Position numbers and translations under genes: made by a program
Notes under the pieces: model-generated
Database searches by the model: none
What the model was told of the DNA's origin: nothing
The model's input: only the letters and a program-made list of their open reading frames with translations
Source: CAVWXT01 sp963759115
GTDB taxonomy: Bacteria; Planctomycetota; Planctomycetia; Pirellulales; Thermoguttaceae
Assembly (NCBI GenBank): GCA_963759115.1
Contig: CAVWXT010000005.1
Location: 310,001-374,000, forward strand
Length of the DNA: 64,000 nt
Direction of reading: 5' to 3'
Shown: positions 33,201 through 41,463 of the stretch, one piece after another
Numbering within the stretch: position 1 is the first letter of the stretch
How the letters are laid out: every line of letters begins with the position of its first letter

Positions 33201-35948
33201 TCGACAGGAGCGATCTGCTGATCTCGTTCGGATTGCCCGCCTGCGACAACGTCAGGTTGGTCGGCGTGACGTCAAAGATGTCGTTGCCCGCCGTGCCGTC
33301 GAGGATCAGCGTATCCAGCCGGCCGCCGCCGCTGTGGGCGAACGTGAGCGAGCCGGCCTGGTCGATGTTCGTGTAGCTCATCGGGACCAGCAATGCGCCG
33401 CTTCCGCCGCCGACTGGCCCAGTGATGCGAGCGGCGATCGAGCCCGAATTGGCCGTGTCGCCGGGCGTGAACGTCAAGAACGTCGCCGCCGCGCCGGAAG
33501 TGGTGTAGGTCAGCGCGTCGTTGCCGCCCTGGCCGTTGATCACCACCGACTCGATCGTGCTGAAGTTGATAATCGGTTGAGCGTTCACGGTCACGCTACC
33601 CGCGTCGGCGGCGGTGGGAGCGAAGTCGATCGTGTCGGCTGCGGGCGTGCCATTGACGATCAGCGTGTCGCTGGCCGTCGGATCGCCGCCGTTGACGGTG
33701 ATGCCCGTCAGGCCGGTCGGCGTAGTGGGGTTGTTGAGGTTGATCTCGTCGCTGCCGGCCAGGCCGTTGATCGTCAACGCAGTCTTGTTGGAGAACTCGA
33801 TCGACTCGAAGTTGTCGATGGTCACCAGGCCGTTGGCCGCCACGGAGCCCTGAGTGTAATTGATGGCGTTGTCGGCCGGAGTGCCGTTGACGACCAATGG
33901 CCCGGCCACCAGGTCGAGCACGGGCGCAAGATTCTGGAAGTACACCGTCTCCGTTCCGCCAGCAAATACTAACTGGCTCACTCCCGCCCCTGGGCCGGGC
34001 CCCGGCGTGTAGGTGTCGCTCAGGGCCGTGCCGCCCTGGAGCGTCAACGAGTTGTTCCCCGTGCCACCGTCGTACGTGATCGGAACGGTCACGGGGCCGG
34101 CGGTGCTGTCGACGGTCAACGTGTTGTCGCCGCCTTCGCCCAGAACGTCGACTCCGTCGAGTCCCGCGCCCAGCGTAACGGCCGCGCCGTCGACTGTCGC
34201 AGTCGTTGCGGTCAACGTGATCGCGTTGGGGCCGTCGTCGCCGTGCAGATTGAGTCCATCGAAGCCGCCGCCGCCGAAGAAAGTCACTGTCCCGCCGGTC
34301 GAGTACAAGAAATTCGTGTTCGGACTCGCCGAGTCCGTGAACGTACCAACCCCGACTGCGGTCGGCGTCACGTCGTAGTTGTGGTCGGTTCCAGGGCTGA
34401 AAACCGAAATCGAACCGGCCCCGGCAGCGATGTTCACTTGTTCGATGCCCTCCCAGGTCACGTACTGGTTCGCCCCCTCGTTAATGGCGGGAAAATATGG
34501 AAAGGCGGCCACGGCGCCGCCGCTTCCAAAAAAGTTGAGCGTATCGCTCGCCGACGGATCGCCGCCGTCAACGGACAGGCCCCCGACGAACGGATGATTG
34601 CCCGGCACGTCGAACGTGTCGTCGCCGGCGAGGCCCCCGAGATTCAAGGCGGTGACGCCGGGTGTGTTGATGGGCACGATGGCGACAATCACATCGCCGA
34701 ACGTGTCGAAGCGGGTAGAGGTTATCTCTCCCAAGGTGTCGACAGTAAACTGGTCGGAAGAGTTGCTGCCGTGAATCACTAGGTTATCAACGCGCGTGCC
34801 GCTGACGTCGGCGAACGTCAGGCTGCCAAGGGCGCCGAGGCCGGTGAACGACATGGGCACAATCGGCTCCCCGCCAATCGTCACGCTCTCCCGCATCGAA
34901 ATGTTGCCCTCGTCCGCCAGCGCGCCTCATCGAGGGTGATCACATCATTGCCCGCGGGCGTCGTGACGGTCAGGGCATCGTTGCCGCCTTGGCCGTTGAT
35001 CACCACCGACTCGATCCCAGTGAAGTTGACGGTCGATTCGCCCGTGATTGCGACGCTTCCCGAATCCGCCCCTGTTGGCGTAAAGTCGATCGTGTCGGCC
35101 GCCGGCGTTCCATTGACGATCAGCTTGTCGCTGGCCGTCGGATCATTGCCCGCGACGGTGAGCGTGCCCGTGAAGCCCGAAAGTCCCCCGGGGGTCAAGT
35201 TGACGGAAAACGTATCATCCCCGCCTCCACCGTCAATCTCGGGGTTCGTCTTGTCGAGCGCCAAGATGGACGCCTGATTGTCTACCGCAACGGAAAAGCC
35301 GCCCGAGTTGGCGATCGTGATGGCGTTGTCCTGGGCGGTAGCCTCGACGGTCAGCGGCCCTGGCACGGCGTCTTCGACGAGGCCGACGTTTTGGAAATAC
35401 ACGTGGCTGGTCAGAAAGTTCGTGGTCTGGAAATAGCTGACGCCTGTGCCAGGAGTTGGTCCCAGGAAGAGGATATCAAAGTTCACGGTGGTGCCCAACG
35501 GGCTGCCGTTCACAAAAAAGTAATTCGAACCGCTGCCGCCATCGTAATGCACCCCAAACGCGACCGCGGCGGGGTTTCCAAAGAAGCCGCCGGCCCCGCT
35601 GTGGTCGATGGTCAGACCGTTGTTACCATCGCCCAAGTTGACGGCCACCTGGTTAACAGACGCGATGGCCACGCCGGTATCGGTGGCTGGCCCGAAGTTG
35701 GCGATGTACTCGATGTTCCCGGCCGCGTTGGTTTGCAGCGTCAGTTGATCGTTGGCGTTATCGCCCGTGAAGGTGGGAACGCCGCCGACGAGGCCGAATG
35801 TCACCGACAACAGCGTCCGTTGTTCCAGCGGCTCAAAGTGCGCCCGCCGGTTGCGGACACTCAAAGGATTGGACTTCCGCCGCAGGGCGGGCGAGATGCG
35901 TCGCGATTTGCCCAAGAAGGATCGTTCGATGACTTTGCTCGACCACAT
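21170..35948 (-). CDS. Giant surface protein (~4,925 aa): beta-rich repeat array, FG-GAP-like repeats, C-terminal metzincin-like protease domain (frameshifted)
   Basis: The chain starts MWSSKVIERSFLGKSRR and has FEPLEQRTLLS at residues 38-48, the LExRxLLS sorting motif. About 3,300 aa of beta-rich repeats follow, with recurring VNGTPADNAINYTQGS, GDPTGSDTLIVNGT and TGATGAVTVNLADST units. Next come a FHDxSGxT-like bacterial-Ig region, proline/glycine-rich TITAGGSGYTSPPTVTFSGG repeats, and six 50-aa FG-GAP-like repeats (GDFNGDKTSDVLWQNQSTG). The C-terminus has LLTVVEHELGHIAGLDD and ADNLMSGVL, a zinc site HExGHxxGxxD with Met-turn. Frame changes lie near 34920, 31205, 29213, 28380, 26262 and 24945. 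Repeats continue across each, so one gene is inferred. GGGAG precedes the ATG. The protein is presumably exported and surface-bound; whether the protease domain acts on the protein itself or on other targets is unknown. Confidence 0.78.
21715..22615 (-). repeat. Six tandem 150-bp (50-aa) FG-GAP-like repeats
   Basis: Six units with exact 150-bp period encode AGVGDFNGDKTSDVLWQNQS-type blades directly before the protease domain. Asp/Asn-rich DFNGDKTSD loops look like calcium-binding FG-GAP/VCBS blades, so the units may close into a propeller. Confidence 0.85.
30660..34130 (-). repeat. Three near-identical ~460-bp segments in the giant gene
   Basis: Segments at about 30670-31140, 32145-32610 and 33660-34130 are almost identical in DNA. 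They encode the block from TVDSTAGPVTVPITYDGG to INLNNPTTPTGLT. They alternate with diverged beta-repeat units, at spacings of about 1.5 kb. A shorter pair (about 28440-28620 and 29940-30120) repeats the TITGYGGTVTLTGVEVANLD block. Such identity points to recent duplication or gene conversion and will also trouble short-read assembly. Confidence 0.85.
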
Positions 35949-36097
35949 GGCGGAAGTCTCCCGTGTTGTGCCGGCTCAACGCGGGTCGGAGCCGGCAGTG
36001 GCACAATGCGAATGACCGCGAGCCTAAATAGGGTCTCTGGGAAATAAGTGACGACTATAACGAATAAGAGTCATGTACAAGATGCGCGGTTGAAGAA

Positions 36098-36127
36098 TTT
36101 ATACCAAGTGAGCAGAATAAAAGTCAA
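36098..36127 (-). promoter_or_regulatory. Sigma-70-type promoter for the giant surface-protein gene
   Basis: On the minus strand TTGACT (36122-36127) and TATAAA (36098-36103) are 18 bp apart, within an A/T-rich island that stands out from the surrounding GC-rich DNA. Transcription would start near 36090, giving a leader of about 140 nt before the ATG at 35948. Confidence 0.6.
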
Positions 36128-37208
36128 TCATTCGTCAGTAGTATTTTTTCCTACCCCGTTTGAGAATAACGCTTGGCGTGCGAAGGCCCGGCCGGAATGG
36201 AAACGCGGCGATGACGCGTAAACGGGGTGGAAACTTGGAAACATGGGCAAACGATCCCCTTCTTTCGAGTTACATGCGCCGCCAAAGTCATCCTGACCCG
36301 AGACGACGGGTTCGCCGCACGACTACCGCGGAGGGTCTCCTCCCACTTGTCGTAACGTGGACCTGCGATCAGAAAACGGCTGTCCACGATACGGCAGTCT
36401 GCTGATTTAACGCATATCCTCTGCCCGAAAATCGCCCGCGCCTATCAGGGGAACTTTGAAAGACCCCTAGGGAGAATACTTACCGCTACAGATGGGGCGC
36501 AGCGGCTTGGACAGCTCCCTCGGTCAGTTGCTCGTTCGACCCTTGGCGTATCGGGGAGATCGCCCCTAGGCAGAGTTCAACGTGTCTGCGTCCGACGGCG
36601 CCGGGCGGCGCACCGAGTGCCCGCTTCGTTAACGCAGGCGGGCAATGTCGACGAGACGCAGTCGGCAGATGCCGACGGCGTGAGGAATGATCCGAGCCCG
36701 GCCAACGGCCCTGTACCATTTTTTGTGTCAATTGCGGGGCCAAAGGGGACAGTCCCATTTTCGTGGCGTCCTGCCACAAAAATCGGGACAGTCCCCCGCC
36801 AATCTTCGGCGGCGGCCAAGGGCAGCACGCCCGCAGAGTTGCCGTAATGCTCGCGCGATCGGGGCCGAATCCGAGAAGGTTGGCAGCGAGCGGCGGAAGA
36901 CGCCAGAATCTGCCGTGCCCGAGCCCAGGTTACGGCGCTGGGCTTCGAGTCATCGCCGGTTGTCGCGGCGAAGGGCGTGCAAGTCCAATGGTCGTGGACC
37001 CCTCTCTTGGCCGAGCGCCGATGTATCGGCGGAAAGGCCGATCGGATCTCACTTGCCGCGGGCCAGCGGGGAGCGAGTCGTCCGCCTCGCTGACGTGCGA
37101 GTGGTCGCCAGGACGTCCCGCACGTCACGAACTGCGGAGCAGCGGACACGTTCGCCGCCGGTCCACACTATTTCAGCCAGGCTCGGTGCATGGCCGCCGC
37201 AATGGCCT
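36128..37208. other. Gene-poor stretch
   Basis: About 1.1 kb upstream of the giant gene and downstream of the porin-like gene. No ORF here has recognisable protein motifs, and none of the usual RNA genes (tRNA, tmRNA, RNase P, SRP) is recognised by eye. It holds one palindromic element at 36744-36797. It could contain decayed genes or an unrecognised RNA. Confidence 0.5.
36744..36797. repeat. REPIN-like GGGGACAGTCCC palindrome pair
   Basis: Two GGGGACAGTCCC / GGGACAGTCCCC palindromes flank an inner inverted repeat (TCGTGGC...GCCACAAA). The same outer core occurs at 43478-43556, so this is a dispersed family. Confidence 0.65.
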
Positions 37209-38258
37209 TTAGCGTCGGAATTCGAGGTGTGCAACGAAACCGTCGAATACCAGGCCGTTGCCGTCGATCTTGTCCGGCCCGTGGTAGTTGTTCGCCTGCA
37301 CGGAGGAGATGAACTCCGACTGCTTCACCACGTTCAACCAGCCGTTGACCATGTAGCCGGCCGAGGCCAGCACGTGCCCGTTGCAGCCCGTCCAGCCCAA
37401 GCCCACCTCGCAGTCGAGCATGGTGACAAGCCGGGCCTCTTTCCAGTCGGTTTGGGCGACCACGGGGTTGTTAATGCTGGTTTGCAGGTAGTTACCTTGG
37501 AACTCGCCCCCCAGGAAACTGGCCGAAGCCTTGCCGTAGACGAAGATGTCGTGTGCGCCCGAGCGTTGGCCCTCCAAGCCGAGCCGGATGCCGGCCCCGT
37601 CGAAATTCACGTTCGTGTCGACGTTGTCGCGGATCACGGACTCGAACTGCGAATTGAACGTCTGAGTCAGATTCGCGTAGCGGATGCCGGCCAGATAGTC
37701 GACGCTGGAGCATGCGTCTTCATAGAACACGTGCCGGAAGTCGACGTCTACAAGGTTGAACCGGATGAACTGATGCGCGCTGGCGTCGAGCCAATCCGCC
37801 GCCGCGTCCAAGCTGGACGGATGCATGACCATCGCGCGAATCACGTGAGGCGCGTCGGTCGTTATGGCGTCACTGCAACTGTTTTCGTAGTGCGTGAAGC
37901 TGGCTGAGAGGGTGCTGCAGTTGCCGAACCCGATGCCGCCGCCGATGCGGAAGCCGGGCTCGAACTCGGGATTCAGCGCAGCGGTGCGACCCACCTGGAG
38001 AGGAACCGCGCCCGCACTAATGGGGCCGGCCATCGGCACCGCGTACTCCAGACCGGCGTTCCGCGGCCGCAAGTACAGGAAGTCGCCGTAGAAATTCAGG
38101 TCCCGAGCGCATTGGCAGCAACAGTCGCTGCCGAGAACGCAGGTTTCGGTGGAAGTTTGCGGCGGCGTACCGTCGTTATCCGCAGTCCAACCGACTCTGG
38201 CCGAAGCCAGGATGGCCGAAGCGGCCGCAAACGCCAGCACAGGATTACGCCAGTTCAT
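37209..38258 (-). CDS. Lpg1974-family pore-forming outer-membrane protein
   Basis: 349 aa. The ATG at 38258 has AGGGG six nt upstream; an ATG two codons earlier is too close to it. The signal peptide is MNWRNPVLAFAAASAILASA. After a Cys cluster (CVLGSDCCCQCA, about residues 41-52) the chain alternates short beta-strands ending in aromatic residues: LNFYGDFLYLRPRNAGLEYA, RIGGGIGFGNCSTLSASFTH, VDFRHVFYEDACSSVDYLAG, and a C-terminal FVAHLEFRR strand. This fits the Lpg1974/BBP7-like beta-barrel family abundant in Planctomycetes. The Cys-rich start is unusual for a barrel and may anchor or crosslink it. It probably forms a pore in the outer membrane. Confidence 0.75.
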   Translation of the reverse strand: MNWRNPVLAFAAASAILASARVGWTADNDGTPPQTSTETCVLGSDCCCQCARDLNFYGDFLYLRPRNAGLEYAVPMAGPISAGAVPLQVGRTAALNPEFEPGFRIGGGIGFGNCSTLSASFTHYENSCSDAITTDAPHVIRAMVMHPSSLDAAADWLDASAHQFIRFNLVDVDFRHVFYEDACSSVDYLAGIRYANLTQTFNSQFESVIRDNVDTNVNFDGAGIRLGLEGQRSGAHDIFVYGKASASFLGGEFQGNYLQTSINNPVVAQTDWKEARLVTMLDCEVGLGWTGCNGHVLASAGYMVNGWLNVVKQSEFISSVQANNYHGPDKIDGNGLVFDGFVAHLEFRR

Positions 38259-38686
38259 CCCCATCCCCTTTTTGCCTAGGGCGGTCTGGGCCGAAGTGGA
38301 TCCATTCCACTTTCCTGAATCGGCCGGACAGCCGGTATGTTCCAAACAATCCGCTACCTCAGGCAATCGGTACAAGTCGATCAAGCTGCCCAAAAGAAAC
38401 CGACCATGCCGCAGAGTCCGCATACTTTTCCCAAACTACCTCGGTCTGTCGGCATTTAGCAGCATGTTCAGCACATGCTCAACAGCCGCAAACCGACCGC
38501 GCCGGGCGGCGGTGTCGCGCGCCGCCAACGGTACGGACCTGATCTTCCTGTCGGTGGGATCGCCGAGGCGACGGCGAGTGGGATGGGTTGCGGCGACGGT
38601 TGAGCGGAGGTTGAGGCGGCGCGGGCGGCAGCGGCCGTGGTAGGTCCGTGGCAGGTCGGCTAGTTTTCGGTGCCAAGAAACAAGCA
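38259..38686. other. Intergenic region with no gene seen
   Basis: About 430 bp between the porin-like gene and the tRNA terminator. No supported coding frame is seen on either strand. It should hold the promoter of the porin gene, but no clear -35/-10 pair stands out. Confidence 0.5.
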
Positions 38687-38716
38687 AGCCCGGCAGTCGC
38701 AACTGATTGCCGGGCT
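38687..38716 (-). terminator. Candidate terminator after tRNA-Asp
   Basis: A perfect 9-bp stem (AGCCCGGCA / TGCCGGGCT, 12-nt loop) lies 16 bp beyond the tRNA 3' end. On the minus strand it is followed by TGCTTGTTTC, a weak U-rich tail. Confidence 0.6.
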
Positions 38717-38731
38717 TTACTTTTCGTTTAG

Positions 38732-38805
<74 letters not shown>

Positions 38806-39066
38806 AAGTTACTCTCTCACAACGACTTGCGTCATTATGGCAAGATCGCCGCCCGCGCGGCGACAGGCCGTCAGGCGACGTTAACAAGAAGTATGTCTTG
38901 TTGGCGGGCGTCCGTCAACCCCCGCCGGCCGATTGTGTGCCATCAGAGCGAACCTCTTGCAACTGGTTACCGCCGCTTGACTTTCCCCCCTGTTTTGAGG
39001 ACGATGGGGGTTGGGCGCTTCGGCGTCGTCGGCTCGATTCCTTTTCTCGTAGCGGCGTAGAGTGCC

Positions 39067-40185
39067 ATGTCGCGACAGGCCATCTTTGAAGCGAGTGTCC
39101 ACTATTTCCTCGAACCGATTGTTCCTCTGTTGGAGGACGAGTCGGTCACGGAAATCATGGTCAACCGCTTCGACGAGGTGTACGTCGAGCGAAACGGCAA
39201 GCTCGAACGCACCGACATCCGCTTTGCCGGCGACGACGCCCTGCTGTCGGCGATTCATAATGTCGCCCAATGGGTGGGGAGAGAGATCAGCGAGGAGCAT
39301 CCGGTGCTCGACGCCCGGCTGCCCGACGGCTCCCGCGTTCACGCCGTCATCCCCCCCAGCGCGCGGACCGGCATCTACCTGACGATCCGCAAGTTCAGCC
39401 GCGAAGCGCTGTCGATGGACGATTTGATCCGCTTTGGCAGTCTTTCGGAGGTCGCCAAGGAGTTTCTGGACATCTGTATCCGTCTCCGCAAGAACATGTT
39501 GATTGCGGGCGGTACCGGCACGGGCAAAACGGTCCTGTTGGGGGCGATTTCGCGGGCGATTCCCGAGGAAGAGCGGATCGTCGTGATCGAAGACACGTCC
39601 GAACTGCGATTGATTCAGGACCACACGCTGTATCTGGAAGCCCGGCACGCCGATCAGACCGGCCGCGGGGGGTTGAACGTGCGGGAGTTGTTCGTCAATT
39701 CGCTGCGGATGCGGCCCGACCGGATCATCATCGGCGAGGTACGCGGCGGCGAGGCGCTCGACCTGATCCAATCGATGATCAGCGGCCACGCCGGCTCGAT
39801 GTCGACGATTCACGCCAATACCCCGCTGGACGCCTTGATCCGGCTGGAAACGCTCTCGCTGATGTCCGACGTGCAAATCCCCGTCTATGTCGCCCGGGCT
39901 CAGGTGGCATCGGCGATCGATTTGATCGTGCAGATCGCCCGGTTCTCCGAAGACGGATCGCGCAAGATCACGCGAATCACCGAGGCCGTAGGGCTCGACG
40001 ACAATAATCAGTATCGGACCGCCGATTTGTTCGTTTCCAAGCTCCGGGGCAAGACCCGCGAAGGGCGGCTGATTACCGATCTCGTTCCGACCGGCCAGCG
40101 GCCCACATTCTGCCGTGCGCCCTACGAACAAGGAATGGACGAGATGATCCACCTTACAGAGGGGGTTTGGGAGAAAGCGGAATAG
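39067..40185 (+). CDS. cpaF: CpaF/TadA-family type IV secretion ATPase (first copy, no FHA domain)
   Basis: 372 aa, frame unbroken. It is a hexameric GspE/VirB11-type ATPase that would power a Tad pilus or secretion apparatus on the cytoplasmic face. Motifs in order are VTEIMVNRFDEVYVERNGKL (N-terminal domain), HPVLDARLPDGSRVHAVIPP, Walker A GGTGTGKT (148-155), the Asp box IEDTSELRL, Walker B region IIIGEVRGGEALD (about 220-232) and the His box GHAGSMSTIHANTP. It starts the plus-strand Tad cluster, 145 bp before the pilin-like genes. It differs from the second ATPase (43567-45577) in lacking an FHA domain, in a longer C-terminal tail and in lower GC at third positions. Confidence 0.92.
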   Translation: MSRQAIFEASVHYFLEPIVPLLEDESVTEIMVNRFDEVYVERNGKLERTDIRFAGDDALLSAIHNVAQWVGREISEEHPVLDARLPDGSRVHAVIPPSARTGIYLTIRKFSREALSMDDLIRFGSLSEVAKEFLDICIRLRKNMLIAGGTGTGKTVLLGAISRAIPEEERIVVIEDTSELRLIQDHTLYLEARHADQTGRGGLNVRELFVNSLRMRPDRIIIGEVRGGEALDLIQSMISGHAGSMSTIHANTPLDALIRLETLSLMSDVQIPVYVARAQVASAIDLIVQIARFSEDGSRKITRITEAVGLDDNNQYRTADLFVSKLRGKTREGRLITDLVPTGQRPTFCRAPYEQGMDEMIHLTEGVWEKAE

Positions 40186-40330
40186 TCGCCGGCCGTTTGA
40201 GCGACCATGCATTGGGGAGTCTGTTTGTAGTGTCGCTACCGGGATTAGGGTGCGATTTCTGTCGTGATGTTGTTTTTATGATTCACCAGACGGGGTGGTG
40301 GGAGGCGTTGCTTGTAAGAGACCGCGGAGT

Positions 40331-40522
40331 ATGCGAAGATTAAGGGAGAGGCCGAGTCGACGGAGAGCTGCCCCACGGGCCGGGTTGGCGTCGTTGGACT
40401 ACGTCTTGATCTTGGGCACCTGCTTTGTCCTGCTGGCGACGGTCATTGTGCCGGTCGGCCCGCGGATCATGCGGTTGGCCTACGAGATGGTGTCCGTGTT
40501 GGTGTCGTGGCCGTTCATGTAG
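40331..40522 (+). CDS. Flp-pilin-like small membrane protein, 63 aa
   Basis: A basic leader (MRRLRERPSRRRAAPRAG) is followed by LASLDYVLILGTCFVLLATV, a single hydrophobic helix. Flp prepilins are cut after Gly, with Glu-Tyr at +5/+6; here G-LASLDY places Asp-Tyr at the equivalent position. The A24 peptidase gene two genes downstream could process it. The ATG at 40331 has GGAG directly in front; a GTG at 40295 is the alternative start. It may be a minor pilin or TadE-like pseudopilin rather than the main pilin. Confidence 0.6.
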   Translation: MRRLRERPSRRRAAPRAGLASLDYVLILGTCFVLLATVIVPVGPRIMRLAYEMVSVLVSWPFM

Positions 40523-40557
40523 AAGAGGGCGAGGTTGTGTTCCATAGGAGCAGAAAC

Positions 40558-40767
40558 ATGCAGAAGCCGTCGCTGAGGAGCTTGCTGCGGAGGGTTCACG
40601 AGGACGAAGAAGGCTCGGTCAGTTTGGAAACGATCTTGATCGTTGGCGCGATTGCCATTCCGATCCTGATCTTCCTGCTCAAGGTCGGCTGGCCGACGAT
40701 CCGGACCTACTTCAACAAGGGCCTGACCGACCTTCAAACGGACCCGAGCACGGCTGGGAATCAATAG
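40558..40767 (+). CDS. Flp-type pilin-like protein, 69 aa
   Basis: The ATG at 40558 has AGGAG seven nt upstream. After a charged leader (MQKPSLRSLLRRVHEDEEG) comes SVSLETILIVGAIAIPILIF. The Gly-SVSLE spacing puts Glu at +5 after the presumed cleavage, as in Flp pilins, although the usual Tyr at +6 is Thr. The tail after the helix is short (about 30 aa), fitting the 50-80 aa length of Flp pilins. It lies 28 bp upstream of the prepilin peptidase gene, so this is the best candidate for the pilus subunit. Confidence 0.7.
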   Translation: MQKPSLRSLLRRVHEDEEGSVSLETILIVGAIAIPILIFLLKVGWPTIRTYFNKGLTDLQTDPSTAGNQ

Positions 40768-40794
40768 TAGCGGAAGCCACAGCCTCCAACGCCG

Positions 40795-41334
40795 ATGCTA
40801 CCCACGATCTTGTTGCTGGGTTTGGTGTTGTTGGCCACAGTGACCGATCTCGCGCATCACAAGATTTACAACTGGACGACCTACACCGGTGTGCTCGTGG
40901 CGTTGGGGCTGAGCGCGGCGGGGTTGCTGGTGCTGGACGGCACGAAGATCTCTTTTCGGGAAAGCCTGCTGGGGCTGGCCGCGTGCGGGCTGGTGATGCT
41001 GGTGTGCTTCGCGATGTTCCGGGTCGGCGGCGGCGACGTAAAGTTGATTGCCATGCTCGGGGCGTTCCTGGGGCCCGAGCAAGGGATTACGGCCATGTTG
41101 TGGACCTTCGTGCTGGGCGGATGCGTCGGCCTGATCGTCCTCATTTGGCGCGTGGGTCCGGTTCGCCTGGTGGCCCGGGTGCTGCGGCAGGTCCTCTGGT
41201 CGTTGCGGCTGGGCCAGTGGAGCCCGTTGAGCGAAGCCGAACGAGCGCAGCTTCAACCGCCGTTGTTCCTCGCGCCCAGCGCCTTGGCGGCGGTGATCAT
41301 CGTTCGATTCTCGCTAGTGAATTTCCTGATGTGA
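40795..41334 (+). CDS. tadV: A24-family prepilin peptidase (TadV/CpaA type)
   Basis: 179 aa membrane aspartyl protease that would cut the leader of Flp-type prepilins at the inner membrane. Both catalytic Asp motifs are visible: TDLAHHKIYN after the first helix and GGGDVKL after a later helix. There are about five hydrophobic segments and a C-terminal extension (LSEAERAQLQPPLFLAPSAL) with a last helix. There is no N-terminal methyltransferase domain, which is normal for TadV/CpaA. The frame is unbroken. Confidence 0.88.
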   Translation: MLPTILLLGLVLLATVTDLAHHKIYNWTTYTGVLVALGLSAAGLLVLDGTKISFRESLLGLAACGLVMLVCFAMFRVGGGDVKLIAMLGAFLGPEQGITAMLWTFVLGGCVGLIVLIWRVGPVRLVARVLRQVLWSLRLGQWSPLSEAERAQLQPPLFLAPSALAAVIIVRFSLVNFLM

Positions 41335-41463
41335 TCTCTTGGCCCTGCGCGATTGTGGCGGCCGGCTCTGCCGACGTGTAAGGGACACAAGACGCACCAA
41401 GTACACAAACGAAGGCGCGTTTCATGCAGCCTGCGAATTGACATCGAGCGTGCCAGCCAAAAC

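Noticed and set aside
36577..37149. Minus-strand open frame of 190 codons in the gene-poor stretch.
   Set aside because: It runs through the GGGGACAGTCCC palindrome and has no protein-like pattern or ribosome-binding site.
38978..39010. TTGACT upstream of the first cpaF considered as its promoter.
   Set aside because: At 17 bp spacing the -10 position reads GACGAT, a poor match; there is not enough to support a promoter call.
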